Counted from the stretch's first letter, positions 19,176-28,815 are shown. The stretch: 64,000 bases of DNA from an uncultured bacterium (GCA_938036315.1 CALHPK010000007.1:1-64000), one strand, 5' to 3'. The notes: generated by a model from the letters alone, not told the origin. Translations and numbers: made by a program.

Positions 19176-21188
19176 TCAGCTCTTCTTCAGAGACGGCCAC
19201 TTTTCAAAAATTTTCTGAACAATCTTTTCAGCTGTAAACCCGAGTTTCTCCTTTATGATTTTGTATGGTGCTGACTTCCCAAAGTCGTCAACTGTAATGT
19301 AAAGCGCATCCGGACCAGCATACTTTGATAATCCGAAGGAAACTCCAGCTTCGATAAAGACCCTTCGTGGAACAACAGAGTAATCTGGATTAATCCTTTT
19401 GATATACTCTTCCTGTTGCTCCTCGAAAATCTCCCAACTTGCCATATTGACGACTCTTGCATAAACTCCATTCTGTTTTAAAAGCTCGTAAACATCAAGG
19501 GAAAGAGAAACTTCCGACCCAGACGAGAAAATAATAAGATCCGTAGGCTCTTCACTATCTCCTGCTATAATATATCCTCCATACCTTATGAGGCTTGCTG
19601 AAGCGTACTTTGTTCTATCTATAACCTTGACACCTTGACGTGAGAGTACTATAGCGGTAGGGCCTTCTCTTTTTATGGCAATCTCCCAAGCATAAGGAAC
19701 TTCATTCGCATCCGCAGGTCTTATAACAGTAAGATTGGGAATCGCTCTCAATGACGCAAGATGCTCAACAGGCTGATGCGTTGGTCCGTCCTCACCTACA
19801 AACACACTATCATGGGAGAAAACATAAATCACCTTAGTACTCATCAGTGCAGAAATCCTAATAGCTGGTCTTAAGTAATCACTGAAAACAAGGAAAGTAC
19901 CACCGAAGGGAATAAGTCCGCCGTAAAGTGCAATGCCGTTGAGGATTCCACCCATCGCATGCTCTCTCACTCCAAAATGTATATTCCTACCCTTGAAATT
20001 CCCTCGCTCGATGAACCCATACTTTTTCATCACCGTCTTAACTGACCCGGCAAGATCCGCAGACCCTCCGACCAGATTCTTGATTTTCTCTGCCAGAATC
20101 TGAATAACATCTCCTGATGCCTCCCGTGTAGCTATCTCTCTACCAGCCTCATATTTTGGAAAGTATCTTTCAAGATCCTCAGGAATCTTTTTTGAAAAGA
20201 AATCATTCCACATACTTGCTTCTTCCTTAAATTTATTTGAATATTCACCGAACTTTTGTAGCCACTTCTCGTACTCATGCTTCCATTCAAGTCTTCTCTT
20301 CTCAAAGAATTTTTTCACTGGCTCTGGAAACTCATATGGGGGAAGCTCCCATCCAAATTTTTGCTTCAATGCTTCTACTTCTTCCTCCCCAAGCGGTGAG
20401 CCATGAGTTATGTGAGATCCTTCCTTGGTCGGACTCCCCTTACCTATCTTTGTGTGAGCAATAATTAGCGATGGTCTATCTGTAACAAGTTGAGCTTCCT
20501 TTATAGCTTGGTAAATAGCTGAAACATCGTGACCATCTATCTCTTCTGTATGCCACCCCATCCCATCGAAGACCTTCATTATATCTTCTGAGAAAGTAAG
20601 ATTAGTTGAACCATCTATGGTAACCCCATTACTATCGTAGATGTATATAAGTTCACCAAGACCGAGGTGGCCTGCAATTGACGAAGCTTCCCTTGAAACT
20701 CCCTCCATAAGATCTCCGTCACTTACGATAGCGTATACATAATGGTCTAAAAGTTCATAACCTGGCTTATTAAAAATTTCTGATAAGATCCTTTTTGCGA
20801 TTGCCATTCCAACGCCCATAGCAAAACCTTGTCCGAGCGGTCCAGTTGTACATTCAATACCAAGCCGTTGGTTTACTTCAGGGTGTCCTGGGGTTTTGCT
20901 TTCCCACTGTCTAAAATTCATCAAATCCTCTTTTTTTATATCAAATCCAGCAAGATGCAAAATCGAATACAAAAGAGCAGAAGCATGCCCCGCAGAGAGT
21001 ATGAATCTATCTCTGTTTTGCCATAGTGGGTCTTCAGGATTAACTTTTATTATCTTGCCCCAAAGAGTCGCTACAATCTCAGCCATACCCATAGGAGCTC
21101 CGGGATGTCCGGATTTTGCTCTCTCCACCATCTCGGCAGAAACAATTCGCAAAGCATTAGCAATAAGATGAATGATATCCTCCCTCAT
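19176..21188 (-). CDS. tkt: Transketolase
   Basis: Transketolase transfers two-carbon ketol units between sugar phosphates, with thiamine diphosphate and a divalent metal. The pyrophosphate-binding motif SDGDLMEG...DSNGVTIDG is near 155-190; SAGHASALLYSILHLAGF near 69 supplies catalytic histidines. Later segments ATREASGDVIQIL and FSHDSVFVGEDGPTHQPVEHL belong to the pyrimidine domain. Length 670 residues is complete. Together with the transaldolase at 12090 it covers the non-oxidative pentose phosphate pathway. Confidence 0.96.
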   Translation of the reverse strand: MREDIIHLIANALRIVSAEMVERAKSGHPGAPMGMAEIVATLWGKIIKVNPEDPLWQNRDRFILSAGHASALLYSILHLAGFDIKKEDLMNFRQWESKTPGHPEVNQRLGIECTTGPLGQGFAMGVGMAIAKRILSEIFNKPGYELLDHYVYAIVSDGDLMEGVSREASSIAGHLGLGELIYIYDSNGVTIDGSTNLTFSEDIMKVFDGMGWHTEEIDGHDVSAIYQAIKEAQLVTDRPSLIIAHTKIGKGSPTKEGSHITHGSPLGEEEVEALKQKFGWELPPYEFPEPVKKFFEKRRLEWKHEYEKWLQKFGEYSNKFKEEASMWNDFFSKKIPEDLERYFPKYEAGREIATREASGDVIQILAEKIKNLVGGSADLAGSVKTVMKKYGFIERGNFKGRNIHFGVREHAMGGILNGIALYGGLIPFGGTFLVFSDYLRPAIRISALMSTKVIYVFSHDSVFVGEDGPTHQPVEHLASLRAIPNLTVIRPADANEVPYAWEIAIKREGPTAIVLSRQGVKVIDRTKYASASLIRYGGYIIAGDSEEPTDLIIFSSGSEVSLSLDVYELLKQNGVYARVVNMASWEIFEEQQEEYIKRINPDYSVVPRRVFIEAGVSFGLSKYAGPDALYITVDDFGKSAPYKIIKEKLGFTAEKIVQKIFEKWPSLKKS

Positions 21189-21341
21189 AAATAAAAATCA
21201 TTAGTATCTTGGAAAAATTATTCCATTATTCCGTCATTGTTTATCTTATTATTATTGTAACAGCATGGTAAGCTTTCCTACACTTCAGTTTAATTTTTGG
21301 ATAAATATCAAAATTCTACATATTACATTGCATTACTGAAC

Positions 21342-21755
21342 ATGAAATCTGTGACAAAGTATCTTTGGTTTAAGACAAAATCAAAAAGAGAACTTATAAG
21401 AATTACAGAAGAAGTAAAAAAAGTAGTCGCAGAATCTGGAGTAAAAGAAGGATTGTGCCTTATATCATCTATGCACCTGACATCAAGCATCATAATACAA
21501 GACGATGAAAAAGGTCTACACGAAGATATATGGGAATGGCTGGAGAAATTAACCCCTTACAAAAAAGATTACAAACACCACAGAACAGGAGAAGACAATG
21601 CAGATGCTCACCTTAAAAACCTTGTCACTCATCTGCAGGTAGTACTTCCAATAACTCAGGGTAAGTTAGACCTTGGTCCTTGGCAGGAAATATTTTACGC
21701 TGAATTCGATGGACAGAGAGAAAAAAGAGTAGTGATAAAGATCATCGGAGAGTAA
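21342..21755 (+). CDS. yjbQ: YjbQ family protein (UPF0047)
   Basis: This is a small conserved trimeric beta-sandwich protein. E. coli YjbQ can substitute weakly for thiamine phosphate synthase, but its main function is unsettled. Hallmarks are [17 protein letters not shown], then [13 protein letters not shown] and the metal-type histidines, and the end [14 protein letters not shown]. The frame is open from a TTG at 21297, but the ATG at 21342 gives the usual start [12 protein letters not shown] and 137 residues, so it is preferred. The bioD start codon directly follows its stop. Confidence 0.87.
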   Translation: MKSVTKYLWFKTKSKRELIRITEEVKKVVAESGVKEGLCLISSMHLTSSIIIQDDEKGLHEDIWEWLEKLTPYKKDYKHHRTGEDNADAHLKNLVTHLQVVLPITQGKLDLGPWQEIFYAEFDGQREKRVVIKIIGE

Positions 21756-22514
21756 GTGCGTATGATCAAGAATAAAATATTTATCACGGGGATAGGAACC
21801 GGAGTAGGGAAAACTATATTCTCAGCTTTGCTTCTCGAAGGTTTATCAGCAGAAGGAATGGTATCTGTGTATTTCAAACCTGTTGAAACTGGGGGAAATC
21901 ACCCTCAAGATTATTTGTTCTGTTCGAAATTTGCAGATATATCGGTCAAACCGTTATACCACTTCAGAACCCCTGCTTCACCTCACATCTCAGCAAAACT
22001 CGAAGGTGGGAGAATAGATCTAGAAAAGATAAAAAGAAAGATAAGTGAAATCGAGAAAGAACTGAGCGGAAATGGGGTTATAGTTATTGAAGGAGCGGGG
22101 GGGATACTTGTCCCGCTTAAAGATAAACCTTTATACACCTGGGCTGACTTAATTTCAGAAATCAGGATTCCGGTTGTGGTTGTCTCAGCTTCATATCTTG
22201 GCGCCATAAATCATACACTATGTACCATTGAGGTCTTAGAAAAAAGAATGATAAAAATTATAGGAATTATTCTGAACTTCCCACACAAACCAGAATCTGT
22301 TGCAGAGAAAACGAACGAATACACCCTGAAAAAGATCTTAGGAGGACTTTATTTAGGGAAAATCCCTTATATAAAAGGGATAAAAAAATATCTACAAAAT
22401 ATAAAGACGATAAAAAAACATTCACAAATGGAGAAAATCTTAGGAAAACAACTACGGAGGAAAATTCTTAAATTCTTCTGGGAAAGTCAGGGGTCTTCTC
22501 CAACCAGGGGATAG
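21756..22514 (+). CDS. bioD: Dethiobiotin synthetase (BioD)
   Basis: BioD closes the ureido ring of dethiobiotin from diaminopelargonic acid, CO2 and ATP. The P-loop GIGTGVGKT is at residues 11-19, KPVETGG near 42, and VIEGAGGILVPL near 110. The annotated start is GTG 21756, preceded by GGAG five bases away; ATG 21762 is a possible alternative. Length 252 residues is slightly long owing to a basic C-terminal tail, and its last 63 bases run antisense through the 3' end of the next, convergent gene. No other biotin genes adjoin, but birA is at 1947. Confidence 0.9.
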   Translation: MRMIKNKIFITGIGTGVGKTIFSALLLEGLSAEGMVSVYFKPVETGGNHPQDYLFCSKFADISVKPLYHFRTPASPHISAKLEGGRIDLEKIKRKISEIEKELSGNGVIVIEGAGGILVPLKDKPLYTWADLISEIRIPVVVVSASYLGAINHTLCTIEVLEKRMIKIIGIILNFPHKPESVAEKTNEYTLKKILGGLYLGKIPYIKGIKKYLQNIKTIKKHSQMEKILGKQLRRKILKFFWESQGSSPTRG

Positions 22515-23036
22515 CTTCTCTCTTTTTGAGAATGTGAATCCTTTAGTCAAAAACAAAATTCCCTGGGTAAAGGCTGGAACGGTAGCAATTCCTGTCCTTA
22601 CTGTTACGCCCCATATCTCTTTTTCAAATTGCGTTATATCTGCAGTAAATCCGAACCTTCCTTGAATATCATATAGGTATCCAAGAATTTCTACCTGATA
22701 CATCTTATTTCCTGCTGGACAGGATATATTTTTTATCTCGACGATAACTCTACTTATGTGATCAGCCCAATACGCGGTACCGCCTGCGTAACAACCGGAC
22801 ATATCGACAAATCCATCGGCGGGGGTAAAAAATCCATCTTCTATCCTAAAGACAACTGGGCCAGGGTCAACCACAACGCCTGGCAGAGCAACAGAAATTC
22901 CTGTAAGAAGTGTACCTGTAGCAAATGCTCCCTGTGGAACACTATATACAACACCCTGGCCATACATTAAGGATAACGGCAGAAACAGAAAGCTAAAAGT
23001 ATAAGGCAGGGCAAACAACAATTTCTTTCCTATCAT
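22452..23036 (-). CDS. Secreted protein of unknown function
   Basis: The family is not recognised. From the ATG at 23036 (preferred over TTG 23051) the 194-residue protein begins with basic residues and a long hydrophobic signal segment ending LSLMYGQG, a likely signal-peptidase I site. The mature part is beta-rich with three cysteines (DMSGCYAGG, ISCPAG). It contains DIQGRFGFTADI and a strongly basic, proline-containing C-terminal segment. That C-terminal segment is encoded in the 63-base convergent overlap with bioD, so the end may be poorly constrained. Periplasmic or surface location is inferred from the signal only. Confidence 0.65.
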   Translation of the reverse strand: MIGKKLLFALPYTFSFLFLPLSLMYGQGVVYSVPQGAFATGTLLTGISVALPGVVVDPGPVVFRIEDGFFTPADGFVDMSGCYAGGTAYWADHISRVIVEIKNISCPAGNKMYQVEILGYLYDIQGRFGFTADITQFEKEIWGVTVRTGIATVPAFTQGILFLTKGFTFSKREKLSPGWRRPLTFPEEFKNFPP

Positions 23037-23165
23037 ACTCTTTAATACCAATATACCAACCTAATCGGAATAGCTTTGTTTTTTTACACACTTTTATGAA
23101 GGTGGAATGAAAAATGGTAAAAAATGGAAATTTACAAAAAGAGTGATTAATATTATTTTTGTTTG

Positions 23166-23339
23166 ATGGCTAGTAGGATCGACAGCGTGAGGAATTTAGA
23201 TAGAGCTGTTTCCTCACCTCCTCCGCGGGGGGAGGCTCTACCCCCTCGCGAAACTCCTCGCGAGCCCCCGCGGCAGCAACCCCCTCCCCCCCCTCCTCAG
23301 CAGAGACAACCACAGAGACTAATAGATGCATTTGCATAA
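23166..23339 (+). CDS. Possible small proline/arginine-rich protein (57 aa)
   Basis: An ATG-initiated frame of 57 codons ends at TAA 23337. It reads MASRIDSVRNLDRA, then a stretch dominated by Pro, Arg, Glu and Gln including PPPPPPQQRQPQ, and ends RLIDAFA. The DNA is far more G+C-rich than anything around it apart from RNA genes. It contains a perfect 7-bp inverted repeat CTCGCGA (23245-23251) / TCGCGAG (23258-23264). There is no obvious Shine-Dalgarno sequence. The non-repetitive N- and C-terminal ends favour a real protein, but a structured RNA or low-complexity DNA is possible. It lies 26 bases upstream of the GMC gene. Confidence 0.4.
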   Translation: MASRIDSVRNLDRAVSSPPPRGEALPPRETPREPPRQQPPPPPPQQRQPQRLIDAFA

Positions 23340-23365
23340 CACCCGATTTTTAAAATTAAGGATGA

Positions 23366-25300
23366 ATGACAGAAAAAGATATAGCCAAAATAAGAAAATT
23401 CTCAAGAATCGTCTTCCCATTTGACTTCACAAGAAAAGAAGATGAAATAGAAAAGACAGAAATCCAAACACAAATAATAATTGAAGTATTAAAGAAAGGA
23501 GATGAAGGATTAAGGAAACTCATCATCAGCACACTATATCTGCTTGATATCGCCGGATTTTTCAAACAAGGCGGAGAAATCCTCTCACTCGATGACACCC
23601 GAATGAAAAAGTTCATAACAGAACTCTCTTTATCACAGAGAAAAATATTATACAACGCATTCAGAATCCTAAGATTCTTATCAACATCATCATTCTGGGA
23701 TGCCTTCGGCAATGAAAAATTAGGATTCAGATGGAACGGAGAATATGATATCCCTCAGATAGCCTGGGAAACTCCCCTAAACTCTAAAGAAGCCATCGAG
23801 GAGGGGAAAAGAAAAATAGAAGGGTTCACAGGAATAAAATGGAATATCGAGAGAATAAGATTCGGCAAATACATAAGGGGTGATCTAAGAGTTGTATCGG
23901 ATGTTATAATCGTTGGCTCGGGAATGTCAGCAGGATATCTCGCAGAACTTTTATCACGCCTGGATATTTCCGTCTCCATCTTAGAAAAAGGATATTTTGT
24001 ATCTGGAGAGCTACCGTCAGTATTTTTGGCACAAACAACAAACCAGCTTGGTATTATTCCTGTTCTCTCTTCCGCTAATATGAATTTGATAAGCGGACGA
24101 GGAGTTGGTGGACTTACAAATATGTACTTTTCACTTCTCCATAGACTGCCAGACCAGGCCAAGGAAAATTGGAGAAAATTTCACGGTATCAATACAAAAG
24201 AAATAATGTATGACTACGCAGAGCAAGAAGCTGAGAAAATAATAAACTCACGAGCAGACGGAAAAGATGAACAAGAAAGCAAAACTATAAAAGATATTGG
24301 AGAAATAGTCGGAACTGAACAGAAATTCTTCACCAAACTTATCGGGAGAAAATCTAACCCAATTTCAGGAGATAAAGCTTTATCTTCAGAACTTTTCATA
24401 AAGTATGCAGTTCACTTTGGAGCAAATCTGTACCTTGGCTTTGAAGTTGAAAAAATATCAAGAAGTAGCAGAAAATGGTTCGTAGAGGGCAAGATAAAAG
24501 ACGAGTTTGGGAATGTAAAAGGAACATTTATTGCTGAGTCAAAAGCTTTATTCCTGTGTTCAGGAAGTTACGGCAACACCAAAATACTTATGAACTCCGG
24601 ATTCAAAGAAAATATGCTCGGCAGAAAGTTAAAACTCAACCCTGCTGGATTTATCATTGCATACTATAAATCGGCTCAAAATCAATTCAACTCCCCAAAT
24701 TACATTGAATTCAACAACGGAATAATGGTAAAAGAAGTGAAATTTGCTCCGAGCATATGGTCTGGATTCATCACTGAATCGGGGGGAGAAGACCTTGTAA
24801 AGAAGACAAAACAGTATCCATTCACAAAGACATTAATGTTCTGGTTTAGAGAAGATGGAAACTCTTACTTTGTCAGAACTCCTTTCGGAATTTTTCCAAA
24901 GGCAAACTTCAATGGCGAGGATATAGCAAAGTTTCTCTTTGCTGTAAGGGAACTTTCTCTTGCTCTTCTTGCAACAGGAGCTAGACTTGTCATCCCCCCC
25001 GTAAGAGGAATCCCAACCTTTGAAAAGCCTGATGATGTAGATGATTCAAACATAGAGAAAGTGAAGCCATCTCAGCTTGAGATGTTCAGCTTGTTTGCCA
25101 CGGGTGGATGTCCAGCAAGCTTCAGTTCCCAAAATGGTATCGTTGATTCATCTGGAAGAGTATTTGGAGAAAATTCGCTTTTCATATGCGATGGAAGTGC
25201 TCTACCTGACTCAACTTTAACACCCCCAATTCTTCCCGCTGTCTCCTTCACCCAAATCTGTGCATATGCATTTATGGAAAGAAAAAAGTTTATAATGTAA
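23366..25300 (+). CDS. GMC-family flavin oxidoreductase with N-terminal helical domain
   Basis: The protein is a membrane-free FAD oxidoreductase of the glucose-methanol-choline family. The FAD dinucleotide motif VIIVGSGMSAGYLAELL begins near residue 180, GRGVGGLTNMYF near 248, and the C-terminal active region FATGGCPASFSSQNG with FICDGSALPDS near 590-620. The first 150 residues are helical, with FKQGGEILSLDD and FWDAFGNEKLGFRWNGEY. They resemble gluconate 2-dehydrogenase subunit 3-type domains found fused to some bacterial GMC enzymes. Substrate is unknown; an alcohol or polyol is the family expectation. A short AAGGA precedes the ATG. Confidence 0.8.
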   Translation: MTEKDIAKIRKFSRIVFPFDFTRKEDEIEKTEIQTQIIIEVLKKGDEGLRKLIISTLYLLDIAGFFKQGGEILSLDDTRMKKFITELSLSQRKILYNAFRILRFLSTSSFWDAFGNEKLGFRWNGEYDIPQIAWETPLNSKEAIEEGKRKIEGFTGIKWNIERIRFGKYIRGDLRVVSDVIIVGSGMSAGYLAELLSRLDISVSILEKGYFVSGELPSVFLAQTTNQLGIIPVLSSANMNLISGRGVGGLTNMYFSLLHRLPDQAKENWRKFHGINTKEIMYDYAEQEAEKIINSRADGKDEQESKTIKDIGEIVGTEQKFFTKLIGRKSNPISGDKALSSELFIKYAVHFGANLYLGFEVEKISRSSRKWFVEGKIKDEFGNVKGTFIAESKALFLCSGSYGNTKILMNSGFKENMLGRKLKLNPAGFIIAYYKSAQNQFNSPNYIEFNNGIMVKEVKFAPSIWSGFITESGGEDLVKKTKQYPFTKTLMFWFREDGNSYFVRTPFGIFPKANFNGEDIAKFLFAVRELSLALLATGARLVIPPVRGIPTFEKPDDVDDSNIEKVKPSQLEMFSLFATGGCPASFSSQNGIVDSSGRVFGENSLFICDGSALPDSTLTPPILPAVSFTQICAYAFMERKKFIM

Positions 25301-25519
25301 TGTGAAAATAAAGATAAGCTTTCACGCTATTGAACGTTCTATACTCTATCCTATATCTCCTTTTTTTATTCATCTTCGGATTCAAGAACAAATCTCATTT
25401 ACACTCAAAATCTTGTTTTATATCTCAAAAGAAAGTGATTTGAAATGATATGGGCAGATATGATGTATCTATGAAAGAGCTGATTTTGGAATCTGAACCC
25501 GAGCTCCTCTTTTTGGCAG

Positions 25520-26305
25520 TCAAACTTTCTGTTTTGTGAAAATAAAGTAAGATATGGTCAAAATCAAAATCCCAAGAAAAAGTATAACAGAAGAAGATAT
25601 AGGGAAAATTAGATTTCCAAGCTTTGAGTATAGGTAAAGTCCGAAAGGTCCCAAAACATCCAGAGATTTTGAGAATAGTGAAATTGCAGAGACTCTGAAA
25701 AGTTCTATTGGATTAAGAAAATAAAAAGCTAAAAACTCCCAAGTTGGTATTTTCGCAAAGGAGATATATCCGAATAATCCTAGTTCTCCGCCGAAGGTAA
25801 ATACTGCCCACAAAATCAAAGCAAAAGCCAAACTCCTACTTTTCTGCCGTGTCAGAACAGAAATGAATAATCCCAAAGAAACAAAAAAGAATGCCAAAAT
25901 CAACAGCAACAGCACCACAAAGAAAATTTCCAATCTTACAACCTTGAGGAAAAAAGCTGAAACAATAACAGAAACAACAGGTGGGAAAACTACGCTTACA
26001 AAACTGCTGAAAAACTTTGAAAAGAAAATGGACGATTTCTTAATCGGAAAGGATAGAATATATTCCAAAGAGAGATTTTCCCTGCTCCCGGAAATTGATA
26101 TACTTGATGGTATAAGAGAAAAAAGCGGAACAAACACTATAGAAGCATTTATAAGAGAAGCCATAAAATGACCAACCCCAGAGAATTCATATATCAGCTC
26201 AGAACGTACCGCAAACACAAAACCAAGCACTATTCCTGAGAACAAAACAAAATAGATCAAAAACCACCGAGATCTAAAAGACTCCTTAAGCTCTATGAAA
26301 AACAT
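25520..26305 (-). CDS. nosY: NosY-like ABC transporter permease
   Basis: NosY is the membrane subunit of the NosFY transporter that works with NosD to assemble the CuZ site of nitrous oxide reductase. The 261 residues contain about six hydrophobic helices, beginning with WFLIYFVLFSGIVLGFVFA. The family segment SREN-L-LEYILSFPIKKSSIFFSKFFSS follows. It is the last gene of the nos operon, 12 bases after nosL. Substrate (probably a sulfur species) is inferred from studies of other organisms. Confidence 0.88.
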   Translation of the reverse strand: MFFIELKESFRSRWFLIYFVLFSGIVLGFVFAVRSELIYEFSGVGHFMASLINASIVFVPLFSLIPSSISISGSRENLSLEYILSFPIKKSSIFFSKFFSSFVSVVFPPVVSVIVSAFFLKVVRLEIFFVVLLLLILAFFFVSLGLFISVLTRQKSRSLAFALILWAVFTFGGELGLFGYISFAKIPTWEFLAFYFLNPIELFRVSAISLFSKSLDVLGPFGLYLYSKLGNLIFPISSSVILFLGILILTISYFIFTKQKV

Positions 26306-26317
26306 CAGAAAAATTGG

Positions 26318-26767
26318 TTATTCCCTTATCATCCCCTTGATCTTATTTACAAATTCTTCAAAACTCAATCCATCCCTCTTACCCCTCCGAAAAGCAACAA
26401 AACCGTAGTTCATAGGTGTTGTAAAACCTTCAACAAAAACAGCTTCGTCAGATCCTATCCATACCCCTGTGTCAAAATCTTTTACCCAAATATTAACCAC
26501 CTTATCCTTCTCCTTAATGTAGGACTCAACTAAACACCCTAAATCATCAAACTTTTTCACTCTACCATCAGAAGTCACATACTCCCCAGCAAACTTCACG
26601 TCTGTGATGTGCATACCACACTCTGAACAAGTTTCACCCGGCAAGATATCAACGGGACCTCCCACCTTCTTTCGTGGACAACTATCACAAGACAACACAA
26701 AAGCAAAAGAAAAAATGACAATAGCTATCCGCATAGCACCCTTGATAATTTTACCGTCTCCCATCAT
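26318..26767 (-). CDS. nosL: NosL copper-chaperone lipoprotein
   Basis: NosL delivers Cu(I) to apo-NosZ through the NosDFY complex. The signal ends in lipobox FVLSC and the mature protein carries the family motif TCSECGMHI, followed by KFDDLGCLVESY and TPMNYGFVAFR. The ATG chosen gives MMGDGK; an internal ATG at 26734 (MRIAIVIFSFAFVLSC) would give a compact lipoprotein signal and may be the true start. Length about 138-149 residues is normal. It lies 74 bases downstream of nosF. Confidence 0.9.
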   Translation of the reverse strand: MMGDGKIIKGAMRIAIVIFSFAFVLSCDSCPRKKVGGPVDILPGETCSECGMHITDVKFAGEYVTSDGRVKKFDDLGCLVESYIKEKDKVVNIWVKDFDTGVWIGSDEAVFVEGFTTPMNYGFVAFRRGKRDGLSFEEFVNKIKGMIRE

Positions 26768-26841
26768 ATCATATCTTACCTATCACCAATGTTTCGAATC
26801 GATTTATCAAATCTATTTGATTTACTGTATATCTTCCCAAA

Positions 26842-27516
26842 TTAACTTACTTTTTCCTTTCTTTCCTCAACATTAACAATCTTTCCTTTGCTGAGATGAA
26901 TAACTTTTTGTGCGAAAGAAACATCTTCTACTCTGTGTGTTGAAATAATCTGAGTAGTACCACTTGAGTTTTTCAGGAATTCAAATAATTTCTCCTGAGC
27001 GTCAATATCTAAATTTGAGAAGGGTTCGTCAAGAAGCAAAATCTTAGGCCTTCCTAAAAATGCAAAAATCAGAAGGATTTTCTGTCTCATACCACCTGAA
27101 AGCTGAGTGAATTTTTTTCTTTTGATTGTTTCCAGAGGAATTTTAAAATAATCGCTCCACTGTTCAAACTTTTCTAAAGTAGCTTCCCTTAACTTTAGTG
27201 CGAACTTCACAAGATCTAAAATATCAATATTCCAAAGAGGGTGAACCTGGGGGACATATCCAATATATCTTTTTAAATGATTAGCATTATCAGCATTCAC
27301 TCCCAAAATTTTTATCACTCCGGAATAATTTTCATAATTAAGAATACATCTGAGAAGGGTTGTTTTTCCTGAACCATTATAACCGAAGAGAACAACTTTT
27401 TCGCAGTCAAAAATATGAAAGCTTATACCATCTAACACTACCTCCCCGTTGAAGGTTTTTCGCAAGTTCTCAACCTCTAGAATCCTTTCGGCTTCAACTT
27501 TATTATACTCACCCAT
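26842..27516 (-). CDS. nosF: NosF ABC transporter ATPase
   Basis: This cytoplasmic ATPase powers NosDFY during maturation of nitrous oxide reductase. The Walker A GYNGSGKTTL is near residue 44, the ABC signature LSGGMRQKIL near 140, and Walker B ILLLDEPFSNLD near 160; the switch histidine is in ISTHRVED. At 224 residues it is shorter than the NosF of denitrifying proteobacteria, as expected for the compact Sec-type nos clusters. It follows nosD by 12 bases. Confidence 0.9.
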   Translation of the reverse strand: MGEYNKVEAERILEVENLRKTFNGEVVLDGISFHIFDCEKVVLFGYNGSGKTTLLRCILNYENYSGVIKILGVNADNANHLKRYIGYVPQVHPLWNIDILDLVKFALKLREATLEKFEQWSDYFKIPLETIKRKKFTQLSGGMRQKILLIFAFLGRPKILLLDEPFSNLDIDAQEKLFEFLKNSSGTTQIISTHRVEDVSFAQKVIHLSKGKIVNVEERKEKVS

Positions 27517-27528
27517 TGTTTATCATCA

Positions 27529-28815
27529 TTAATTCTTCCAACCAAAAAAGTTAGGTATTACGGAAGGGAAGGGATCGGAAAAAATGGGAGTTCCCAAACC
27601 TAAAACTGGGAATATATAAATCACCTGCTCAATAATAAAGCGCAGAGGAGAAAAGTAAAAGAATCTAAGTTCAGGAAATTTCACAAGAACCCTGAGAAAA
27701 GAAGAATAGTATTCTAAAGGGATGTCCCCTATTCCATCTTTATCTAAATCAAATCCTCTGTAAAAATCATAGTAATTGAAGAACCATGAGTTTTTATCTT
27801 CCGGAACCTGCTCATAATCAATAAGCATAATGTTTCCCAAAAACGTATTAGAAGTTATAAGATTTGGAAATGAAGGAGGAAGGATTCTAAAACCAAACGA
27901 ATTATAAGCTATGACATTATTTCTTATCACATTGCCGTAAGATTTCCCTTCCAAAACATCATCATCTGAAAGATCTTGCAGAATCTTATCCAATGTCATA
28001 AATTCAGGAGAATTTGCAAAGTATATCCCAACCGTATTATCAACAATAAGATTATTCCTTATAACGAGAAAAGAAGCATCTTTGAGACCTATTCCCATAC
28101 CAGATAACTCTTTTGATGAACCAAAAATATTCCGCTCAACCAGTAGATTCTTTGAATACATAATGAAAGATCCCACAACATTCCCTCTAAAATCGTTTTC
28201 CACAAGGAAATTGCCATCACTGTACATATAGTGCAATCCATATCTTGAATTATAAACCTTATTCCTCCTCACCATAACCCCGGTAGAATACCATATAACA
28301 ACATCTCTAACATTTTTGACATTGTTCCCTTCTATCAGAACATCCCGCGAATACCACAACCTTATACCATCCCCTTTCTCACCTACCCTTATATCTTCCT
28401 TCCCCTCAATTTGATTATTTTTGATTACAACACCGGAAGAGTTCTTGAGGTATATTCCGAAAAGAGCATCATATATTCTGCAGTTCTCAACAGTTACTTT
28501 TTCTGTATTTTCAATAAGCACTGCGGAATCTTCCTGAAGGAGTGAATCACCTGTGCCCTTTATGATAAAACCGCTTATCACCGAAGGAGATCTAACTATA
28601 ACAACGCTTCCCTTTCCTCCCCCATCTAAAACCGGCTCTCCTTTTCCCAAAATCCTGACAGATTTTGTAATCTGAATGTTCCCTTTGAAGTATCCTCCTA
28701 AAACAATTATGGTATCCCCATCCTGGGCTTTATCAAGGATATAATTCAAATTTTCTGCTGGTACTTCGTGAACCTCTAAGATAAAAAAGAGTGAGAGAGA
28801 AAAAATCAGCATCAA
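27529..28815 (-). CDS. nosD: NosD copper-site maturation protein
   Basis: NosD is a periplasmic right-handed beta-helix protein required for CuZ assembly, acting with NosF and NosY. A signal peptide (MMLIFSLSLFFILEV) precedes repeated beta-helix turns such as VTVENCRIYDALFGIYLKN, VVIKNNQIEGKEDIR and VLIEGNNVKNVRDVV. The C-terminal part carries another hydrophobic region near FYFSPLRFIIEQVIYIFPVLGL. The length of 428 residues is normal. It starts 23 bases after the preceding small secreted-protein gene. Confidence 0.93.
   Translation of the reverse strand: MMLIFSLSLFFILEVHEVPAENLNYILDKAQDGDTIIVLGGYFKGNIQITKSVRILGKGEPVLDGGGKGSVVIVRSPSVISGFIIKGTGDSLLQEDSAVLIENTEKVTVENCRIYDALFGIYLKNSSGVVIKNNQIEGKEDIRVGEKGDGIRLWYSRDVLIEGNNVKNVRDVVIWYSTGVMVRRNKVYNSRYGLHYMYSDGNFLVENDFRGNVVGSFIMYSKNLLVERNIFGSSKELSGMGIGLKDASFLVIRNNLIVDNTVGIYFANSPEFMTLDKILQDLSDDDVLEGKSYGNVIRNNVIAYNSFGFRILPPSFPNLITSNTFLGNIMLIDYEQVPEDKNSWFFNYYDFYRGFDLDKDGIGDIPLEYYSSFLRVLVKFPELRFFYFSPLRFIIEQVIYIFPVLGLGTPIFSDPFPSVIPNFFGWKN

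Noticed and set aside
23220-23300. G+C-rich patch considered as a rho-independent terminator
   Set aside because: No T-run follows any of the inverted repeats, and a clean reading frame crosses the patch.
25863-26171. 102-codon plus-strand frame inside nosY
   Set aside because: It is the antisense shadow of a transmembrane coding sequence, lysine- and threonine-rich with no family likeness.
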